Part shown: positions 20,411 through 28,890 of the stretch, piece after piece
Layout: every line of letters starts with the position of its first letter
Numbering within the stretch: position 1 is the first letter of the stretch
DNA from: an uncultured Chlorobiota bacterium
GTDB taxonomy: Bacteria; Bacteroidota; Ignavibacteria; UBA10030; UBA6906
Reading direction: 5' to 3'
Assembly: GCA_900696645.1 (NCBI GenBank)
Contig: CAADGV010000020.1
Location: forward strand, 62,001-126,000
DNA: 64,000 nucleotides
Made by a program: the position numbers and the translations under genes
Notes under the pieces: generated by a model
Seen by the model: the letters and a program-made list of their open reading frames with translations, nothing else
What the model was told of the DNA's origin: nothing
The model's database searches: none

Positions 20411-21037
20411 GTGGAAGATCTCATCAATTACATCCAATCGGTTGACCCGATTCTTGTCTATGCAATTGTCTTTGCGTTCGCATATATCGAAAATATCTTT
20501 CCGCCATCTCCCAGTGATACGGTGATTGTGCTCGGTGGTTCACTTATAGGAATCGGACGGGTAGGGTTTGCTGAAACATTGCTCATTGCCACGCTCGGCA
20601 GCACGCTCGGCTTCATGACGATGTATAAGATCGGTGATTGGTTCGGGGACAGAATTCTTGAGCAGGGAAAAATCAAGTTCATCCCCGTTGGCGCAGTCCA
20701 CAAAGTCGAGGCATGGTTTCAGAAGCACGGCTATTGGCTTATTGTGGCAAACAGATTTCTTTCCGGGACGCGGGCTGTTGTTTCATTCTTTGCCGGCATG
20801 GCAGAGTTAAAACTCGTGCGGACGACTGTCCTCTGTTTTCTGAGCGCACTGGTTTGGAATGCCATACTGGTTACAGGAGGGTACTTTCTCGGACAGAATT
20901 GGGAGCGCATCGGGTTCTACCTGAGTACATACAGTCAGGTCGTGACCGGAATAATCATCGTTGTTGCTTTGGTGTGGTTGGCAAGAGTGTTCTTCTCATC
21001 AGACAGCAAGAAAGATAACGGAGAGGCACAACAATGA
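20411..21037 (+). CDS. DedA family membrane protein
   Basis: Polytopic inner-membrane protein of 208 residues in the DedA/SNARE-associated (VTT) family, linked to lipid-carrier translocation and envelope homeostasis. Visible signatures are AYIENIFPPSPSD, GSTLGFMTMYKIGDWFG and the conserved Arg-rich segment ANRFLSGTRAVVSFFAGM. Starts at GTG 20411. Its stop overlaps the next start as ATGA. The neighbour is a PAP2 phosphatase, and both could serve recycling of undecaprenyl or other lipid phosphates (inference from context). Confidence 0.88.
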   Translation: MEDLINYIQSVDPILVYAIVFAFAYIENIFPPSPSDTVIVLGGSLIGIGRVGFAETLLIATLGSTLGFMTMYKIGDWFGDRILEQGKIKFIPVGAVHKVEAWFQKHGYWLIVANRFLSGTRAVVSFFAGMAELKLVRTTVLCFLSALVWNAILVTGGYFLGQNWERIGFYLSTYSQVVTGIIIVVALVWLARVFFSSDSKKDNGEAQQ

Positions 21038-21621
21038 TCGACTGGTTGTATTCGATAGATATTGCCATCTTCCATTTCATAAATGGAACTCTTGCGACTT
21101 CTGTCGGGGATGTGTTCTGGCCGTTTCTAACCGACTACGACAAGCAATTACCGATCAGAATTGTATTGATAGGAGTGTGGCTGTGGCTGCTGATCAAAGG
21201 AGGAAAACGGGGACGAACGGCTGCTCTGATTATTATTCCTTTACTCCTCATCAGCGACCAGTTCAGCAGTACATTCATTAAGTCGCTTGTTGGCCGAGTC
21301 CGCCCCTGCCATGCCTTCTCTGCCGGGGAAATTCACTTGCTGGTTGGATGTGGGGGGCTTTCGTTTCCGTCATCTCATGCTGTAAATAACTTTGGTGTGG
21401 CAACAATGTTCTCGTGGTACTATCCGAAAGCCCGCCTCGGCCTCTACATCTTCGCTTCACTGGTCGCCATCTCCCGTGTGTTTGTCGGCGTTCACTATCC
21501 CTCAGATGTTCTTGGGGGTGCTATCATAGGAACATGTGTGGCATTGTTCGTTGTGGGGGGATGGCAAGCTGTTTCTGAGAAGCTTCTTCCATCCATTGCT
21601 GTTGAACGAGGCAAGCCGTGA
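21034..21621 (+). CDS. PAP2 family membrane phosphatase
   Basis: Type 2 phosphatidic-acid phosphatase of 195 residues with about six membrane helices. The three catalytic motifs are present: KSLVGRVRPC, SFPSSHA and SRVFVGVHYPSDV. It may dephosphorylate undecaprenyl pyrophosphate or a phospholipid. The substrate is not determinable. Start and stop both overlap their neighbours by four bases (ATGA, GTGA), giving a tightly coupled dedA-pap2-lnt string. Confidence 0.9.
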   Translation: MIDWLYSIDIAIFHFINGTLATSVGDVFWPFLTDYDKQLPIRIVLIGVWLWLLIKGGKRGRTAALIIIPLLLISDQFSSTFIKSLVGRVRPCHAFSAGEIHLLVGCGGLSFPSSHAVNNFGVATMFSWYYPKARLGLYIFASLVAISRVFVGVHYPSDVLGGAIIGTCVALFVVGGWQAVSEKLLPSIAVERGKP

Positions 21622-23306
21622 GTTTCGTCTCAAAACCAAGTGATGTCGTTATACGAAGAATCTCCCTCAGCATTTTCTCCGGGGTGTTGTTAGGCTTCGC
21701 ATTCCCGCCGAGTACGTTCGGAATTCTCGCCTGTGTCGGGCTTGTGCCGCTGCTTCTTGCGCTTGATAAGGTTCAGCAAATAAAAGCGGGCCTCGGGTAC
21801 GTCTATGTGGCGATGCTTGTCTTTCATGTCATCACGCTCAATTGGACCGGGGGCTATGCCCACATGAACGACCCGTATATGATGGTTGCGGGCGCAATCA
21901 CGATGACTGTTCATCCGCTGTTCTACTTTCTACCAATGGGGGCATTTTTGTTCGTGAGAAACCAGGCAGGCAAAAATGTTGCCATGGCCGCGTTGCCGTT
22001 TCTCTGGATTGGATACGAATACTCCCACACGCTTAGTGAATGGTCATTTCCGTGGATTACGCTGGGCAACACACAGTCGTATGATCTGGCGCGGATTCAG
22101 ATGGTCTCGTATACTGGCGTGCTCGGTCTTTCATTCTGGATTCTCGTTTTGAATGTTATCGCGTATTTCTTTGTCCGCTCTGTTGTCATTGAAGGAACAC
22201 AGTGGCGGAGTAAAAGGAATATCTCACTCGCAATGACATTTCTCGTAGTGTACCTTCTTCCGATGGCGTACGGCTTGAAAGTTCTCCGTGCGGCGCCACC
22301 GACCGAGAAATCTGTCCCCACAAGCGAAATGGCAAGGAAGATGCTCGTCACAGTCGGGATGGTACAATCCAATGTGGACCCGTGGGACAAATGGGAACGG
22401 AGCGGATTAGAGACGTTGAACGAGTATCTGGGAATGACGGATTCGCTTGTGAAGAACCATCCTGAAAATCCTCCCGATATTGTTTTGTGGCCTGAGACAG
22501 CGATGCCGTACTACATCCTTACGCCTCAAAACAATTCGACCCTCAATCTTGTCAAGGAAAAAATCAACGCAATAGGTGTTCCCGTGTTATTCGGGCTGCC
22601 GCACGCTCTGTACTATGACGACACAACGCAGGCGCCGCCGAGCGCAAAACGCATTCAAGCCACTGGCGAACGGTACGATGCGTTCAACGCTGCTGCATTT
22701 GTCCAGCCAGGTCTCGAAGAAGTGCCATGGTATGGAAAGATGAAAATGGTGCCGATTGCTGAGCGCGTACCGTATGCCGATGCGTTCTATTTCTTTGATT
22801 TCCTGCGATGGGGAGTTGGTATAGGGGGATGGCAGATAGGAAGAGATACCGTTCTGTTTGAAGAGGCAAAAACCGGGACGAAATTCTGCTCGCTCATTTG
22901 CTATGAGTCTGTGTACCCGGAGTTCGTTGCCGCGTTTGTGAAGAAGGGTGCGGAGTTTATCGCCATCATAACAATCGATAGTTGGTGGGATCGGATGTCT
23001 GGAGCGTACCAACATCACCAGTATGCAATTTTTCGAGCAGTCGAAAATCGCAGGTGGGTTGCACGCTGTGCTGTCGGCGGCTTTTCTTCCTATATTGACC
23101 CGTACGGACGAGTCTATGACAAAACGGAATTATTCACTCAAGCAACGTTGAACCGGACAATTCTAAGAATTACGAACCGGATGGCAAGCACATTCTACAC
23201 ACTCAATGGGGATCTGCTTGCACGGGTATCAGCTTTGATCGGATTGTTGTTCCTTCTGTATGCATTCACAAAGAAGATCCAAAACAGAAAAACGAAATCG
23301 ACATGA
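21618..23306 (+). CDS. lnt: Apolipoprotein N-acyltransferase
   Basis: Adds the third acyl chain to lipoproteins in the inner membrane. The 562-residue protein has about eight N-terminal membrane segments, a CN-hydrolase domain and a final membrane helix. The catalytic triad is recognisable: Glu293 in [10 protein letters not shown], the Lys in [16 protein letters not shown], and Cys428 in [10 protein letters not shown]. The start is GTG 21618 overlapping the PAP2 stop. Its own stop overlaps the threonine aldolase start (ATGA). Presence of Lnt confirms a Gram-negative envelope and supports lipoprotein calls elsewhere in the window. Confidence 0.95.
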   Translation: MSFVSKPSDVVIRRISLSIFSGVLLGFAFPPSTFGILACVGLVPLLLALDKVQQIKAGLGYVYVAMLVFHVITLNWTGGYAHMNDPYMMVAGAITMTVHPLFYFLPMGAFLFVRNQAGKNVAMAALPFLWIGYEYSHTLSEWSFPWITLGNTQSYDLARIQMVSYTGVLGLSFWILVLNVIAYFFVRSVVIEGTQWRSKRNISLAMTFLVVYLLPMAYGLKVLRAAPPTEKSVPTSEMARKMLVTVGMVQSNVDPWDKWERSGLETLNEYLGMTDSLVKNHPENPPDIVLWPETAMPYYILTPQNNSTLNLVKEKINAIGVPVLFGLPHALYYDDTTQAPPSAKRIQATGERYDAFNAAAFVQPGLEEVPWYGKMKMVPIAERVPYADAFYFFDFLRWGVGIGGWQIGRDTVLFEEAKTGTKFCSLICYESVYPEFVAAFVKKGAEFIAIITIDSWWDRMSGAYQHHQYAIFRAVENRRWVARCAVGGFSSYIDPYGRVYDKTELFTQATLNRTILRITNRMASTFYTLNGDLLARVSALIGLLFLLYAFTKKIQNRKTKST

Positions 23307-24340
23307 CGGTAAACTATATCGATCTACGCAGTGATACGGTTACGAAGCCTTCGCCTGCAATGCGGGAAGCAATGATGAAGGCGGAGGTGGGCGATGATGT
23401 ATTTGGCGAAGACCCGACCGTGAACATTCTTCAGCAAAAAGTAGCTGACTTGCTCGGGAAGGAAGCGGCGTTGTATGTGCCGAGCGGAACACAGGCAAAT
23501 CAAATCTGCATCAAGGTTCATACGCAACCCGGCGATGAAGTGATCATGGAAAAGGGATGCCACCTGTTCAACTACGAAACAGGGGCACTCTCATTTCTTT
23601 CGGGTATTCAGCCCCACGTCATTGAGGGGATACGCGGCGTGATGCAAGTGGAAGACGTGAAGAAAGCCATTCGTCCGAAGGCGTATTACATGCCCCGCAG
23701 CGCATTACTTGCGGTGGAAAACACACACAATCGTGCCGGGGGAACCATCTACCCGATTGAAACAATTCGAGAGCTTCATAACTTGACTCGTGCTGAGAAG
23801 ATGGGTTTCCATCTCGACGGCGCAAGATTGTGGAACGCGTGCGTCGAAACGGGCATTTCTCCGAAAGAATATGCCGCCTATTTCGATTCTGTTTCTGTTT
23901 GTCTTTCAAAGGGACTTGGTGCGCCGGTTGGTTCTGTGATTGCCGGATCGAAGGAGTTTGTTGAGAAAGCCCGAAAGTTTCGAAAGATCTTCGGTGGAGG
24001 AATGCGGCAAGCCGGTATCCTTGCTGCAGCAGGGATGTATGCCCTTGACAACAACCGGGAACGGTTAAAGGACGATCATGCCAAAATGAAATATTTTGGA
24101 CGTGAACTGTCAAACATATCGTCTCTCTCTATTGACATGGAAGCGGTTCAGACCAACATCATCATCATCGGTGTTGAGAATACAGGGAGACAGCCGGAAG
24201 AAGTACTCGCTATGCTGAAAGCGAAGGGGGCTTTGCTCACAATGGGAAACTGGATGAGCGTTCGGGCTGTGACGCATCTTGATGTTTCAATGGATGACGT
24301 GAAGCGGGCAGCAAGCATTTTTCATGAGTTGTTTGGATAA
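23303..24340 (+). CDS. ltaE: Low-specificity threonine aldolase
   Basis: PLP-dependent cleavage of threonine or allo-threonine to glycine and acetaldehyde. The 345-residue protein begins with the family signature [18 protein letters not shown], then [37 protein letters not shown] and the PLP lysine Lys203 in [12 protein letters not shown]. Length is normal. Its start overlaps lnt. The metabolic link to the envelope genes upstream is not obvious and may be only genomic packing. Confidence 0.94.
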   Translation: MTVNYIDLRSDTVTKPSPAMREAMMKAEVGDDVFGEDPTVNILQQKVADLLGKEAALYVPSGTQANQICIKVHTQPGDEVIMEKGCHLFNYETGALSFLSGIQPHVIEGIRGVMQVEDVKKAIRPKAYYMPRSALLAVENTHNRAGGTIYPIETIRELHNLTRAEKMGFHLDGARLWNACVETGISPKEYAAYFDSVSVCLSKGLGAPVGSVIAGSKEFVEKARKFRKIFGGGMRQAGILAAAGMYALDNNRERLKDDHAKMKYFGRELSNISSLSIDMEAVQTNIIIIGVENTGRQPEEVLAMLKAKGALLTMGNWMSVRAVTHLDVSMDDVKRAASIFHELFG

Positions 24341-24342
24341 GC

Positions 24343-24813
24343 ATGATCGCCGACAGGTTAAAGTTCAAGCATAGAGCTCAGATAACAGTTCGCAACAATG
24401 AAATTGACTGGCAGGGGATTGTCCATAACGCCGTGTATCTTCACTATTTTGAAGTGGGGAGGATGGGATATTTCGAAACTATCGGCTTTCCGATTGTGAT
24501 CGGTCCGGGTGCCCTTGAACATAAGGTGGTAATAGGACGCAACGAACTGGATTATCGTTCGTCTGCCCGGTTCAATGAAACACTGGATGTGTACACCCGC
24601 ATTGCCTGGATTCGGAACACGAGCTTTGCGCTCCGCGGTTTCATCGAAGAGGCGACAACAAAACGCCTTGTTGCGGAAAATGTTTCCCTTCACGTCTGGC
24701 TGAATCAAGAAACGGGAGAGCCCGCTCTTGTTCCGAACTTCTTTCGCATGCTCGTTCGGAAATTCGAGGGCGAGGATGTTCTGATTACTCCGCTAACCGT
24801 TCCCGACAATTAA
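24343..24813 (+). CDS. Acyl-CoA thioesterase, 4HBT hotdog family
   Basis: Hotdog-fold thioesterase of 156 residues. The segment RNNEIDWQGIVHNAVYLHYFEVGRMGYFE contains the 4HBT/YbgC active-site pattern with the catalytic Asp and GxVxxxxY. NELDYRSSARFNETLDVYTRI is the paired strand region. Substrates in this family range from 4-hydroxybenzoyl-CoA to long-chain acyl-CoA, and none can be assigned here. It starts 2 bases after the threonine aldolase stop and is followed by a small membrane protein after 18 bases. Confidence 0.87.
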   Translation: MIADRLKFKHRAQITVRNNEIDWQGIVHNAVYLHYFEVGRMGYFETIGFPIVIGPGALEHKVVIGRNELDYRSSARFNETLDVYTRIAWIRNTSFALRGFIEEATTKRLVAENVSLHVWLNQETGEPALVPNFFRMLVRKFEGEDVLITPLTVPDN

Positions 24814-24831
24814 CACAGAGAGGGAAACGCA

Positions 24832-25338
24832 ATGGCAATACCGGGACTTTTTGTTGAATACCTTGTAAATGGAGCCGTGGCCCTTGTGTGGGCATATCCT
24901 TTGCTTCTATCGGCGGGCATAACGAAGATAGAAAATCCGTTGCTGCCGTTGTACGCATTAGGATTGTATGTTCTTGGAATGATGATCGATTTCGTTGCGT
25001 GGATTGTTACTCGTCCGGTGAAGCGTTTTCTCCGAAGGCGTATCGCACAGTCATACAAAGCCGACGTTGACCAACAACCGGGCTCATCAACAGGCAGACA
25101 GGTGAAGTTTTCAATTTATGCACCCGAACTTGCCAGGGAGAACGCGATGAGAAGCAGCAGGGATAGAATAGCGAGAGGGTCGTTCATTAACGCTATTCTT
25201 GCAACCATCATCGTCTTACCACTCACGATCGGAATTCCGATAAGCATATTCACATTTGCAATGTGGTGGGGATTTGAATCCGTGAGCTATAAGTTTGAAT
25301 TGAAGGCTGAACAAGCTATCAAGGGAAAATTATCATAA
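24832..25338 (+). CDS. Small membrane protein of unknown function
   Basis: I do not recognise this 168-residue protein. Hydrophobic segments lie near residues 7-27, 36-59 and 120-150. Between them is a basic, hydrophilic loop ([16 protein letters not shown] followed by a Gln/Ser-rich stretch). It begins at ATG 24832 after an AGAGAGGGAAA ribosome region and ends 11 bases before the sugar-transporter gene, so it probably belongs to the same unit. No catalytic motif is seen. Confidence 0.7.
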   Translation: MAIPGLFVEYLVNGAVALVWAYPLLLSAGITKIENPLLPLYALGLYVLGMMIDFVAWIVTRPVKRFLRRRIAQSYKADVDQQPGSSTGRQVKFSIYAPELARENAMRSSRDRIARGSFINAILATIIVLPLTIGIPISIFTFAMWWGFESVSYKFELKAEQAIKGKLS

Positions 25339-25349
25339 CTGGAGATTCT

Positions 25350-26801
25350 ATGGCAACCGGTCCGGTATCGGCAGGCAATGTTGGTAGTGGAAGAGAAGGG
25401 AATTATACGTTTGCGCTCACAGTCCTTACATCGTTGTTTTTCATGTGGGGATTCATTACGTGTCTCAATGATATTCTGATTCCTCATCTCAAAGCTGCGT
25501 TCGGATTAAACTATGTGCAGACGATGCTCATCCAGTTTACGTTCTTCACCGCATACTTCATCGTATCAATCCCTTCCGGCTCGATAGTTGAGAAGGTGGG
25601 ATACAAACGGGGAATTGTTATCGGGCTTATCGTTGCGGGAGTAGGTTGCATGTTGTTCTATCCCGCAGCAGCGACGCGAGTGTATGGATTGTTTCTGGGG
25701 GCGTTGTTTGTGCTTGCATCCGGCATTACGTTGTTGCAGGTCGCAGCAAATCCGTATGTGGCAATTCTCGGTTCTCCGCAAACTGCATCGAGCCGCCTGA
25801 ACTTGACGCAAGCGTTTAACTCTCTCGGCACAACAATTGCGCCGATCATCGGTTCTGCGCTGATACTCTCCACCGCCGCGAAAAGCGCCGAGCGGATTGC
25901 CCTTCTCTCTTCAAATGAACAGATTGCCTACATGGCTGCGGAAGCATCTTCCGTGCAGGTTCCGTACATCGGGCTTGCGACTATTCTGTTCATCATCGCT
26001 GCCGTCTTTGCAATCATCAAACTTCCTGAAATTGAGGCATCGGACTCCGAAAGCTCATCCGGCGGAAATCACGATACCCTGCATCACAGTGCGTGGGGAT
26101 ACCGGCATCTTGTTCTCGGGGCCATCGGCATTTTCGTGTATGTTGGCGGGGAGGTTTCCATCGGGAGTTTTCTCGTCAACTATCTGAATCAGGATTTTAT
26201 TGCGGGACTTTCCGAAGCCGAGGCCGGAAAGTACGTCTCACTCTACTGGGGCGGGGCGATGGTCGGACGCTTTTTCGGTGCGATAACCCTGTCCGGAAAG
26301 AAGACAACAAAATCATACATACTGCTCGGCCTCATCCTCCCGGTTGCATTTCTTCTTGCATTCTATAACACAAAGGACGTCGGTGATTCACTTGTGTATG
26401 TCACGTTTGCAGCAGTGAACCTTGGCATGTTCTTGATTGCGCGCGGCATTCCGGGCAGAACGCTCGCAATGCTTGCGTTCGGTGCGGCGACGCTGGTGGT
26501 TGCAACCATGTCGTTGAGCGGGGCTCCTGCAATGTGGAGCGTGCTTGCAGTGGGTATGTTCAACTCCATTATGTTCCCGACAATCTTCACGTTGGCGATT
26601 GACGGACTCGGAAAGCACACGGGCCAGGGTTCGGGAATTCTTTGCGCAGCCATTGTCGGCGGGGCGCTCGTACCACTTGCTCAAGGTTTTTTTGCCGATA
26701 GAATCGGCATTCAGCATGCGTTCTTTCTGCCGGTACTTTGTTACATGTATATCGCGTACTACGGGTTGAAAGGTCATATACCCGTTTTTGCGAAGAGATA
26801 G
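25350..26801 (+). CDS. MFS sugar permease, FucP/GluP family
   Basis: Twelve-helix major-facilitator protein (483 residues) of the fucose/glucose-galactose:proton symporter family. The N-terminal signature [22 protein letters not shown], the [18 protein letters not shown] segment and [14 protein letters not shown] are characteristic. The C-half contains [10 protein letters not shown] and [14 protein letters not shown]. It is somewhat longer than E. coli FucP (438 residues), mainly through the central loop with a SDSESSSGG stretch. The sugar is not predictable: no catabolic gene accompanies it. GGAG lies 7 bases before ATG 25350. Confidence 0.9.
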   Translation: MATGPVSAGNVGSGREGNYTFALTVLTSLFFMWGFITCLNDILIPHLKAAFGLNYVQTMLIQFTFFTAYFIVSIPSGSIVEKVGYKRGIVIGLIVAGVGCMLFYPAAATRVYGLFLGALFVLASGITLLQVAANPYVAILGSPQTASSRLNLTQAFNSLGTTIAPIIGSALILSTAAKSAERIALLSSNEQIAYMAAEASSVQVPYIGLATILFIIAAVFAIIKLPEIEASDSESSSGGNHDTLHHSAWGYRHLVLGAIGIFVYVGGEVSIGSFLVNYLNQDFIAGLSEAEAGKYVSLYWGGAMVGRFFGAITLSGKKTTKSYILLGLILPVAFLLAFYNTKDVGDSLVYVTFAAVNLGMFLIARGIPGRTLAMLAFGAATLVVATMSLSGAPAMWSVLAVGMFNSIMFPTIFTLAIDGLGKHTGQGSGILCAAIVGGALVPLAQGFFADRIGIQHAFFLPVLCYMYIAYYGLKGHIPVFAKR

Positions 26802-26828
26802 CATAACATGATTGCCAAATAGTGATTA

Positions 26829-26916
26829 AGGGCGGAAGCGAAATACTCCTTGCTTCTCGCCCTGCGGTTGGTTATCTTTAGACGTCGTAGAAGTAGCCCG
26901 GAATGGGCTATTTTTG
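26829..26916 (+). promoter_or_regulatory. Structured leader before rimP: two hairpins, second terminator-like
   Basis: In the 156-base gap before rimP, AGGGCG-GAAGC (26829-26839) pairs with GCTTC-T-CGCCCT (26852-26863) to form an 11-pair stem with one bulge. A second hairpin, TAGCCC (26894-26899), loop GGAAT, GGGCTA (26905-26910), runs straight into TTTTTG. The second has the form of an intrinsic terminator and lies 41 bases before the rimP start. It could end the sugar-transporter transcript or act as an attenuator of the rimP-nusA-infB operon, whose autoregulation by NusA is known in other bacteria. Confidence 0.55.
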
Positions 26917-26957
26917 TTTGGTAAACCACAAATGTCCCTGATTTCTGCTGTTTTTTA

Positions 26958-27392
26958 ATGATATATGAAGATGTCCTGAGGCTCGCAGAGGAGTGTGCCG
27001 CAAAGCACTCGGCCCACGTCGTTGATGTTTCCGTCAGAGGTTCGCAACACAAAACAGTACTCGAGATATTCGTTGATGCGGAAAGCGGCGTCACGACGGA
27101 ACTGTGCTCGGGAATCAGTCGTGAGTTGGGTGTTCTGCTTGATGAGCGGAACATCGTCAAGGGTTCATACCAACTTGTTGTCTCGTCACCCGGAATTGAC
27201 CGCGGACTGAAGTTTCCGTGGCAGTACAAGAAGCATGTTGGAAGGAAGTTGAGACTTAGGACAGCAGCCGGACTCCACACCGGAAAACTCGTTGCAACAA
27301 ATGACGAGGAGTTGGTAATGGAAATTGAGAAGGAAGCCGTACCGTTTCGTTTCGATGCAATACAAGAAGCGACCGTTCAGGCTCCGTGGTAA
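26958..27392 (+). CDS. rimP: Ribosome maturation factor RimP
   Basis: Assembly factor for the 30S subunit. The 144-residue protein has the RimP core YQLVVSSPGIDRGLKFPWQYKKHVGRKLRLRT in pieces such as VVSSPGIDRGL and HVGRKL, preceded by LEIFVDAESGVTTELCSGIS. It starts at ATG 26958 and stands first in the conserved order rimP-nusA-infB-rbfA-truB-ribF-rpsO-pnp. The gap to nusA is 37 bases. Confidence 0.94.
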   Translation: MIYEDVLRLAEECAAKHSAHVVDVSVRGSQHKTVLEIFVDAESGVTTELCSGISRELGVLLDERNIVKGSYQLVVSSPGIDRGLKFPWQYKKHVGRKLRLRTAAGLHTGKLVATNDEELVMEIEKEAVPFRFDAIQEATVQAPW

Positions 27393-27429
27393 GAGTGTAG
27401 GTATTGATTTTTTTCATCTGGAGGATGTA

Positions 27430-28845
27430 ATGAATTCTGAGATTGTCGAATCGTTCGGCTCAATGGTCCGTGAAAAAGGGATCGACAAAGACATGCTCGT
27501 TGGTATTGTCGAGGATGTCTTTGCGATGATGGTGCGGAAGAAATACGGACAAGATGCGAAATTCTCCGTCGTCGTGAATATGGAGAAGGGCGATATCGAA
27601 ATTTTCCTTGAGCGTGAGGTTGTTGAAACCGTGGAGAATCCGGCCACGCAAATCGACGTTGAAACAGCGCGCGAGCTTTCAGGCGAAAAGCTTGAGGTGG
27701 GCGAGGAATATGTTGAAGTGGTTCCGCTGGCATCATTCGGGCGCCGGCTCGTCGTCAGCGCAAAACAGAATCTCAACCAGCGCATCAAAGAAATCGAGCG
27801 TGAAAACGTCTTCAACGAGTACAGCAATACAATCGGGGAGATTATTGTCGGCGAAATCTATCAAATCCGGCGCAACGAAATTCTCATCAATCATAATCGC
27901 AATGAGCTGCTGCTTCCCAAGAGTGAACAGATTCTGAAGGAACGATACAAGAAGGGCGACAGCATTCGTGCCGTAATAAAAGAAGTTCGCAAGAATTCCG
28001 GGAATCCTGTGGTAATTGTGTCACGCGCCGACCCGGCGTTTCTTGAAAAGCTCTTCGAGCTTGAAATTCCTGAAATCTACGACGGCATTATTGAGATCAA
28101 GCGGATTGCCCGCGAACCGGGTGAACGTGCGAAAGTGGCTGTCGAATCACATGATGATCGCATAGATGCGGTGGGTGCTTGCGTTGGAATGAAGGGCGTC
28201 CGCATCCATACAATTGTGCGTGAATTGAATAACGAGAACATCGACGTCATCAACTACAGCGACCAACCGATCGCGTTTATTCAGCGCTCGCTTGCTCCGG
28301 CGAAGTTGAAAAGCATCGAGGTAGACAATGAAGCCAAAACCGCGAACATTGTCGTCGCTTCCGATCAGGTATCGCTTGCCATCGGACGCAATGGCCAGAA
28401 TATCAGACTTGCTTCGAAACTCACAGGATACGAGATCAACCTCATCAAAGAGGGCGGAGATGATGAGTACGATATCGAACTCGTCGACTTCAAAGAGGAG
28501 ATTGGAGAAGAGCTGTACCTGAAGCTGATTGAGAAGGGACTGGAAACAGCGAAGGATGTTCTCACCGCGAAGCTGGATACCCTGCTCGAGGTTGAAGGTC
28601 TCACAGAAGAAAGAATCAGAGAGATTCGTGAACTCATGCAACGCGATCTCGACGAGGCGGAAGTTGAAGAAGACGAAGAGGAAGAAGAGGGCGAGGAACA
28701 GGAGGAGGAGAAGGAGAATGGGCAGGCAGCGAACGGAGAGCCCGTCACAGAATCCGCGGCTGCGCCCGCTGAAGAAAAGGGCACCGATAATGTGCCTGCA
28801 ACCGAAGAGCAAACAACATCAGGGGAGCCGGAACGGGAACAATAG
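27430..28845 (+). CDS. nusA: Transcription termination/antitermination factor NusA
   Basis: RNA polymerase-binding elongation factor that controls pausing, termination and antitermination. Domains in the 471-residue protein: N-terminal RNAP-binding domain, S1 domain (GEIIVGEIYQI...NELLLPKSEQ), two KH domains (VGACVGMKGVRIHTIVREL and LAIGRNGQNIRLASKLTGY), one helix-hairpin-helix segment (LLEVEGLTEERIREIREL), and a strongly acidic tail of about 65 residues with runs of Glu. I start at ATG 27430, which has TCTGGAGGA 5 bases upstream. A longer in-frame opening overlaps rimP and encodes non-NusA residues. Confidence 0.96.
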   Translation: MNSEIVESFGSMVREKGIDKDMLVGIVEDVFAMMVRKKYGQDAKFSVVVNMEKGDIEIFLEREVVETVENPATQIDVETARELSGEKLEVGEEYVEVVPLASFGRRLVVSAKQNLNQRIKEIERENVFNEYSNTIGEIIVGEIYQIRRNEILINHNRNELLLPKSEQILKERYKKGDSIRAVIKEVRKNSGNPVVIVSRADPAFLEKLFELEIPEIYDGIIEIKRIAREPGERAKVAVESHDDRIDAVGACVGMKGVRIHTIVRELNNENIDVINYSDQPIAFIQRSLAPAKLKSIEVDNEAKTANIVVASDQVSLAIGRNGQNIRLASKLTGYEINLIKEGGDDEYDIELVDFKEEIGEELYLKLIEKGLETAKDVLTAKLDTLLEVEGLTEERIREIRELMQRDLDEAEVEEDEEEEEGEEQEEEKENGQAANGEPVTESAAAPAEEKGTDNVPATEEQTTSGEPEREQ

Positions 28846-28890
28846 CTGGGGCCTTACTCATGAACTGATGATGCTTTCTAAAGGGAACGA

